Shown: one piece after another, positions 53,401-62,400 of the stretch
How the letters are laid out: each line of letters opens with the position of its first letter
Position numbering within the stretch: the first letter of the stretch is position 1
Source of the DNA: Undaria pinnatifida
Lineage: Eukaryota; Sar; Phaeophyceae; Laminariales; Alariaceae
DNA: 64,000 bases
Direction of reading: 5' to 3'
NCBI GenBank assembly: GCA_012845835.1
Contig: JABAKD010000027.1
Span: 5,077,465-5,141,464 of the forward strand
Program-made: the position numbers and the translations under genes
The notes under the pieces: model-generated
What the model was told of the DNA's origin: nothing
Database searches by the model: none
The model's input: the letters and a program-made list of their open reading frames with translations, nothing else

Positions 53401-56400
53401 TTCTAACGTAGCACGCGTCTCCCTTGGCGGTGTCATTCCGCAAAACAAAACAACAAAGATGAAGAACGCAAAAGAACAGCGGGTCACTCGCGCAACAAGT
53501 GAGCCCGACCCACTGAAAAAAGGAGGAAAGAGGCAAAAGTTATCCATCCCCCTGCTGCAGCCTGGGTCTAAATAAAAGATATATTAGGCCTGGATTATCC
53601 AGAAAATAAAAGTAGGAATCTGATATGTCCGCAGCGTAGATCATGAAAAAAATCGTTTCATCTTACCGCACCTTTCTCGTCGATCTTCCTCTAGATCCAG
53701 CCAGAGATCGTTCATTGCGCTCTCTAGGCGAAATATCTCATCGTTTTCCTCCAAAATGGAGGCCATCGTTGCCAAGGAGTCGTGGAGCAGTCGCCACGCT
53801 TGCTTGAACGTCCCCTATTTTATCGCATTATTATGTGTATGCGTTTTGCATTGGGGCGAACGTGTTGCCAATAAAACGTCAGCTGAATCAATGCAAGCAA
53901 TTCTTCTGATTTTTTTTTGTTTTATTGTCTTACGTCCTTCTAGTTCATGATTTCGGTTATTTTAGGCTTGTTTTGTTGTTATACTATTCCTAAGTGCTTG
54001 ATACATTGGCACATATTTTGCATTTTTTCGGTTCGTTTGAGACTGGTTTTAGTTTATCTGTTTTCACAGTATGTGATTGAAATTTTTTTCATGTCTCTCT
54101 AGAATGAAGAATCAGGACGAACACCGGGTGCGCTGATGATCTCGTTGAGTAGAAACCACGGTTCCATGTAAAGGTAACAACAACAACAACAACAACAACA
54201 ACAATAACGATGACGATTCTATTCCACGGCCGTAACGTTGCTCAAGCATTCTGCATGCAAAGCACGAACCGTACAAGGCGTATTGTTTGTTCCTTGGCTT
54301 CAAGTTACCGGCGTGTTACGCAACACCTTGTATCCAACGTCAACCACTCTTCCCAGCGCTTTTAGGGCGACCCTGATTGTTTCGTAGTCTTGCCATGGTT
54401 GAAACTCAATCAGAGCATCCCCTCAACGTGTGAACAGCATAGTTCACAGGAACGTCGTCAACGGCAAGGGCAACGACAACCAACCGCAAGCGAAGTCCGC
54501 AAAGAGCACTCGTACACAAAAAGGCCGTCCAGGAATTTTCCATTCCTAGACCAATCCGAGTATCTGATTTTTGCTTGTTTTCTGGTTTGTATCGCGCTCG
54601 CGTTTGGGGCAACAATCAACACCCAGACTGCGCTCACCGCCCGCTGCTGCTTAGGGTTAAATTCGCGGCAGGTTAGAGTAAAGGTCAGGGTCGGGGCTGA
54701 GGCTAGCGCCAGGGTCAGGGTTAGGGCTTGCGTCTGGGAAGATCAACCAACGTCTAAGCTGCGCTCACCGCTCGCTGTTGCTTGGCTTCCCCTCCGGCAG
54801 CTGTTGAAGAGGACGAGGTCGGCTCCCTGTCAATCTTTGCCCTGAGCACGAAGCAGCGCGGTGTGGCAATAGCGAAGCAGCGTGGTGTAGAAGCATTTGT
54901 CGCCTTGCTATCATACTTCTTAGCATTGTCATATTCTACCACGGCACCTAGACAAGGTAAGGCCGGCTTTTGTGTGGCCATAGAATATACCCTCGGGTTA
55001 CGGATCAACTCAAACATTGACACAATTATGTTGGTATTGTTAATACGACACCACCCTTCACGTGAGTGGAGCATACCTCTGGATTTGCAGGTCAGGTCAT
55101 ACTTTACTCCATTCTATTGATACCGTCTCCCCCGAATGTGGAAACTAATGGGTTATTCCATCTCGACGCTTCTAGTATCTACAATACATATATTTGTGTC
55201 CTCCCCGTACACGGCACATATTAAATTAACCAACCTCCAATGTATGTATTAATTATTATCATTTTTTTTTTTGTCCTCCGACAATACCAAGAACAGCGCA
55301 GATGATACCGCTCCGACATAAGTCAAATGTCCTTGATTTAAGCAGCAGTGCCTCTCCTTATTAATTGTTGCTCAACCAGTAATGCCCAAGGTCATCGTTA
55401 AGTTGGATGCATGCCATGTCGTTCCCAACCCAGGGGTGACCGAAAAGCAGAAACATGGAAAATATCGGAGCGTTCCTCTCGAGACGCCGAGTAAAAAATG
55501 GATGCAACAAGAAACGTGCGACGGTGCACCTCACTTGGCGTTTCAAACGGTTTTTGCTCTGGCACAGCCTTGCCATGAGCCTTCACGATGACGGCATGGC
55601 ACATCATGGGGACGGCCATGATGTACCATGAAGAAGGCGAACTATGCCCACCACACCTCCCAGAATATGGGGCGCGGCATTTCGACAAGGCACATTGACA
55701 TGGATTCGTACACCGCCAGAGCCCTCTCATACGCAACAGCCCTTCAAGACGCTTAGTCTAAGAATTATAGGGCAAGACATAAATTCGACAGCTGTAACGC
55801 TGAAGTACGTGTAAGACACACTCTTTCTCGAATATTAAATCTGGTCTAAGCTCAACACCATCTCGGTTTTCTAGCAGGTACTGTACACACCTGAGCTTCA
55901 GCAGCGACGATAGGGATGCGAGAAGCCTTCGACGTAGGTAGAAACCCCCATCGGACTCCAGCTTGGCACGGTACCGACCAAAGAGTGCCCGCAACGACGC
56001 GCTCAAGCGATCCTCGTTGATAAACAGCGGGTGGTCATGAAAAGCCACCCTTTCGTGGTCGTCGCCGTCGTCAATTCGGGAGAACGTACGTTTAAGCAGC
56101 AGGGGGCGTATTGGGTTGAGGACCTCAACGGTAGGGGGTGCCCTAAATGTTTTTCTTTCTGAAGCTCTTTCCTGGCTTGCTCGAGGAGCTCTAATGCATC
56201 ACCCCCAAAAACTGATTTTCGTCAATATATATATGCATATGTATATGCTTACCCCGATTCGCAATCCCAAGGCTTGTTAGGTGAATGACAGATATAACAG
56301 CTTGCGAAGATGGGTATCGACCCGCAATTTACCGAGTTTACAGCTGACGTATTTAAAATAATTTTATCAGAATAACTAGCGTGATAAATAAGTTGGATGT

Positions 56401-59400
56401 CAACGATATTGTGCTTAGTTTCCCTATTTCCCTGGTAGAGGAGTCCGGTCAGCCATAAATGGCTCACAAAGGGCTATAGCCCAATTGTACCACGCGTCCG
56501 AGAAGTAATGTCGTGAAGGGGCATATAAATTTGGGGGACGAAACCCCGGGAGAGGGCGAAAAAACGTAAAAAAAAGTAGAAGAAAAAAGAAAAGACCAAA
56601 GACCAGACACCACCCCCAGCTCCACGTTTCTGTTTTTCTTCCTCTGCGCGACAGTGTTGTCTGTCTTGTGGCCATGCTACAACGGCGACTCATATTGTCC
56701 TACGACGGAAACTAAGACCTCAATTTTATAAACAAAAGCCCACAACGCGTTCGATAATTTATATGTTTTGTCAAGCACCGTAACTTGTCCCGGCGCCCCC
56801 CCCCCCCCCCACATTCCCTGTGGGACACCGGCCAGTCAGTCACACATTCATCCCAAGGTGAACATGGTAGAAGATAAGCGTTGGCCGATCCACGAATAGT
56901 TCGCTCCCAACAATGATGCATTTTTCTCACTTTTTACCTTCCAGTCTTCTGGACAAGCCGTGGCGAGCCAAAGGTAGGTACCGCCACTTCTCCCCCCCCA
57001 CACATGCCTTCCTTGCTATGGCGTAAAACGTTCAACATCCCCACTGCTCGTCAACGTTTTTTTTGTCGAATGTTTGATAACTCACGCCCTCGAGCTTTCC
57101 GCGGGCCAGTCTTGGCGCAAGAAAAAGTCCCTATGAGTACGATTATTCACCCGGGGGGGCGCTCTAACTCAAAAAAAAAATTCCCTAGTAGTCACCAGGT
57201 TCTGTTATTAGGCTTAACTTATAATTTCTGTTGGCGACGCCATTGTTAATGTATTTTTGTTAGGGGGTATTCGTCAGCTCGGCTAATGGTAAAAGGGTCA
57301 ACCAATCGCCTACCTAAACTAAGCCTTGTAACAGCTCACCGGGTAGACCACCGGAACACGGGGTACACTGGAAGCGTACTACTGTATAATACAGAGACGC
57401 TGGGTCCACACACCTGGGCACGATTACGCTTAGCTCGGTCCTTTCGTCGAGCCCAGTGCACCGCGCTTCCGGACCAATGCCTGCCATCGGCCGCCTCACC
57501 GATGCCTCAAGGTGCGAAGGCGGTGGTGGCTCCTCGTCTGCGGGGGGTCGCTCTACTCGCATCGGTGACGGCTCCAACGGATCCTGCAGTAGTTTCAGAT
57601 TGAAATATGGAACAACCGGCAGGGTTTTAGGTTCTTAACGGGTCAAAAGGTTGTCAATAACTCACGGGTCGGGTCAAGTCAGATGTCGACAGTGAAAAAA
57701 AATCGTGGATCGGGTCGGGTTGGGTCGGGTTGGGTCGGGTCGGGGCGAGTCGTCGACGACTTCCAGTGGATCCTGCAGTGACAGACCGAAAAATGGAACA
57801 GCTTACTGTTTTCGGCAAGGTTCTTCACGGGCCAAGACTTTATCCCACCCGCGGGTCGCGTCAGTAATTTCAAAATCTCGCGGGTTGGTTCGGGTCAGGT
57901 GTCGACAGCTCAAATATCATCGGGTCGGGTCGGATCGGGTCGGGTCGGGTCGGATCAGGTCGGGTCGGGTCGGGTCGGGTCGGGTCGGGTCGGGTCGGGT
58001 CGGGTCGGGTCGGGTCGGGTCGGGTCGGGTCGGGTCGGGTCGGGTCGGGTCGGGTCGGGTCGGGTCGGGTCGGGTCGGGTCGGGTCGGGTCGGGTCGGGT
58101 CGGGTCGGGTCGGATCGGGTCGGGTCGGGTCGGGTCGGGTCGGGTCGGGTCGGGTCGGGTCGGATCGGGTCGGGACCGACCGACCGGTGAGAAGTGACCC
58201 GGCCGTAACGAGCCCTGTTTTTTCAGCAATTGAGCCCGATGCCGTTCGTACAACGGCGGACCAGTCACACGCTTGAGGGATGCGTTGACTTTGCACACCT
58301 ATGAAGCATTGCTATATGGTGCATCGAGGGATGAAGGGGATCACAGCGCCAAATAAAAATATAGGGTCTGTATTGCACTTCGGGCACCTCCCCTACCCCG
58401 ACAGCTCTGGCTACTTCGGAAATTTTCCAAGGCTCCTCCTCACTTTGTTTTTTATTTTTATTTTATTTCGCTCATCCCAATAATTACCTTCGCACTTTTT
58501 TTTTCTCGTTTCTCCTTCCCTAGCCGCAACTCAGATCCGGGGTCACTGAGCCAGGCTCTTTTCCCCCCTCTCCCCCCTCTCCCCCTCTCCCCACTGCCTT
58601 CATTTTTATCGCTAGAAGAATTCAGCTCTTTCTTATCTAGTCGACCCGCATCGAATTGGCTGGAGCAGCTCCATGAGTCACCCAAAAACTCTCTTTGAGA
58701 TAAAATGACGGAGCAAACCCGATGAATTGTCCCATGGCCTAGGCACTCCGAACACAAAATACTATCCAACCGTAGAACAGCTCGTACCTCCAGAATGCTG
58801 GGGGCCCCGCGAGCTGAAAAAAAGTCCATCGCTTGGCTAGGCCCGCGTCCAAGGGATGCGATTGTCGCGCTCGGAGCGCGGTTCGGGTGAAGCTCGCCAC
58901 CTTCTCTGTACGCGCTCTTCTCGAAGTCTGCGCCGGCCTCGTTTCTTCCGATGCCATCTTCTTCCCTTCTGTCTATTTAAAAACAAAATGGAAATAAATG
59001 GAGACAGCAGTGCCACGATCAAGAAAATAGTATGGCAATCTGTAAGCTGGGAACTAAACGGCGGGGACACAAGGGGTGTGCCTCCGTTCGGGTGAAGCTT
59101 GCTAATCTCTCTAAACGCGTTCTTCTCGAAATTGGTACCGCTGCCGGCCTCGGTTCTTCCAGTGCCGTCGATATCCCCTCCGTCAATTTAGAAACGGAAA
59201 ATGTAGACAATGGCAGGGTCAAGAAAGTGCTCTGGTAATCCTTGAACCAATAGGCTGGGGCACAATAAGTGTATCCTAGGGTCACAAATATATTGCGGTA
59301 ATATGATAACCCAAAAGCGGGGACACAAGGGGCGTGTCCCCGTTCAAACGAAGCTAACGAATATCTCAATACGAGTTATTCTCTATATCAGCGCCGCTGC

Positions 59401-62400
59401 CGTCCTTGGTTCTGCCGATGCGGTCGCATTCCCCTCTCTCTATTTCAAAATGGGAAAAAATGGTGGTATCAGTGGCAGCGTCTAGGAATACTATAGCATT
59501 CTTGGGGCCTAAAGGCGGGGACACAAGGAGTGTGTCCCAGGGAAAAAAAAAAATAGTGGTTATTCTTGGAACCAAAAGACAGGAACACAAGGAGGAATGT
59601 GTCCTAAGGGTTGGAGAAGCCTGTTGCTTGTGCGCAGAGTGACAGATGATACAACGTCGCAGGGCCAAGAAATCATTTTTATAGATCTTTGAACCAAACG
59701 ACGGGGACACAAGGAACGTGTCCCCGGGGTTGGAGAAAGCCTCTTGGTTTCCCAGAGAGATATATGATATAACTTCCACCTTGATCGACACTACAGCCGC
59801 ACGAAAATGTAGGAGCCGCTTCGGGAATAACAGATGGGAATATGGTGAAAAGAGAACAGCAGGCGATGATAGCGCCGGCCGCGCCGAGCAAAAATGGTCA
59901 GCGTTTTTATCCACACTTGTCTAATCTTTCTTTCTCGCCTGCATTCCTTGGCTTGCCGCCTCTGGAGGTGAGCAACTTTCACTCCACTCTCACCACCATA
60001 GACTCCAACAAGTCTATTTTTATCAGCCATTACTTTGACGCCATGGCTACATACGACAAACATCCTTATCCTTCTACAACCCAGAAGTGCATTAGCACCA
60101 TGTCTTAGTGTCCGTCCGCTCCAGCGTTAGCCTCTGCCACGACGCCATTTCGGGGACACGCACCGCGATTCCTAACAGCCTACTTCGTACCGCCCTTACC
60201 TTGAAGCCCCCGCCATGCTTCTCGCTCCTCCTCCTCTGCCCGAGCGAACACCGCGTCTCGAAGCAGTCTGTCTTGGTATGCCCCGCTGCAAAATGATAGG
60301 GTCAAATGAGAGGATAATTGTCAAACAATAATTGGTATTGGTGTACTTCGAAGTAGTTTATACAGCGGCGGATGTGGTTTAGAGGTAGTGAAATGAAAGG
60401 TATTTGTCGATCAATAGTTAGCGTTGGTATAGTAGATACAGCGGCAGACGTGAGCTATGCGTGTCACGAGCGGCATCGGTTTGCGGCTCTGGAAAATCGA
60501 CGGAAAACGGCGGAGTGCCCGCGTGCAGCCTGCGGCTACAGTAGTAAACTAAACTATATAACTTATTTTGGACTAGTCGGTGTTACTTCCACGGTTACTT
60601 GCGCGATGGCTAATTGTTTTTTCTTCAGCTTTCAAGAGTTTTTCGGTGGCATATTATCCCTGGTGTTTTGCTGGTAGGAATTATTTGTCCCCCTTTTCAA
60701 CCGGCGGCATCCCCGAGATTCAAGCGTAACATATTCCGCAGGGGAACCTTGTAGTCAGTACAAGCTGGCCTCCTGTCATGCCACCCAGCAGTTTCGATTA
60801 GCGTCGAGCACTAAAGCAACGTTGTGGTGCACCTCGGGCAAGCAATATATTTGCTTTGAGATCAATGCCACGGGTACGCCAAATTCATCTGAATACATTT
60901 CGCAGAACAACTCAGAATACAAAGTGAGAGATTAAGGGAGGCACATCGCCTCCATACGAAGCGTTTGCGGGAAGCAACATACCACTATGGACGTAAATAT
61001 AGGGATCGTTGATGTCCGGTTGGGAAATACAAATGGTCATTACATTTTCACCTTCAGGGCGGAATGCCTTGAAGGTTTGTGATTCCTTTCCTAACAAATT
61101 ACACCTTTCACCGCCCTCTTCCTGCTCAGACCTTCTCATAAGCCTCGAGGCCGACTTTGGCAATTTCTTGACGGCGAGACCTTCCTCCTCCCTCAAAAGT
61201 CGTTTTCGCTCGTCGTCGTCTCTGGCAGCCACCCATGATCTTCGAACTCGCTGGAAAAGAGGAGGGGTGCATGGGTGAATGAGTGGCTGTTCCTCACGTC
61301 GAGGATTAAGGGCCACGCGTTCCAGAGCTGATCACTACCAATCGATCGTCTTAACCCGCTACAGCCGAACCCATTTTTTGGGAGACAATTACTTGAACCT
61401 TGGGTGGGACATCTTGGTGGAGTAGTACAAGAGGCCACCAGCCGTTACCGCGACGTTCGAAAACCATAGACACTGCTGCGGGATGTCGTTAAAAAGTTGA
61501 CTCAAAACTTTTCTAACTCCTAGGTTACTCTTGGCGTTGGGCGCGAAGAGGACAAGGGCGTGTACCCCATACACTTATCGCGAATATACCCCAGGTTTGG
61601 CCGATATCACGAAAAGCTGCTGGCCCTCGTCCTGCAGAAAGAAAGCTCCCGTAACCTCGCGGTGTGTTACCCCGCCCCCTTTTCCTCACCGACATGATAG
61701 GGATACGTGGGTCGATGGTCTCATAGGTTTCGGTCATGCATGATATGATTACGCCGTCCTCCTCGTCCATGGTCCGAAGGACTACAGATATGCATAAAAC
61801 GAGTATACCCCCCTCCCCCAAGGAAGTAGATATGCGTATCACTTTGCCTACCTCTGTCCCGCCGCCCTTTTCCCCCTCTCTGGCTCCTGCTTCTCCCTCA
61901 TCGAACGCCGCTGCCGCCTGCGCTGCTTCTCCACGCTTGCCCTCCTTAAAATCCCCGCGGGTTTTCCAATACATCGCTACCCCTGACCCCGCCCACCCAG
62001 TGTCTAAAACAGGAGGGCCCGGGATTTTTCCAGCTCTGTTATCGTCGCCACCCGCGGCAGTAGCTGCCGCCGCGGAATCATTTCTATCCTCCGCCGCGGC
62101 GGAATTTTTTTTTCCGCAACACAGGTCGTTTTTTTCTAGTAACGGCACGGCCGGGGATCGATCAGGAGCTACGAGGATGACCCGGAGACCGTCGTTTTTG
62201 CCCCCAACGCCGCCATAAAAGTGGGCGTCGTCATCGTCGTCGTTAAATTCGTCAAAAAGTCGAGGTGCTGTTTCTGTTTCTTGGTCAGGCGCCATTGAGG
62301 ACACGGCGGGGTCAAGCTGTATGGCGCAAAAAGATATGATGCGCGCAAGCAACAAGTGAACAAAAGGGTGTAACCGTAAGAGATGGGACGAGAGTATGTC

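Noticed and set aside
57870-58298. Long open frames (GSGRV and DPTRP repeats) on both strands
   Set aside because: They are the translation of a (GGGTC)n array; any pentanucleotide without stops gives this in all frames.
61736-62218. 160-codon + strand ORF rich in Pro/Ser/Ala
   Set aside because: It is the antisense of CC2D2A exon 2; the - strand frame has compatible splice sites and codon-level support from the tandem copies.
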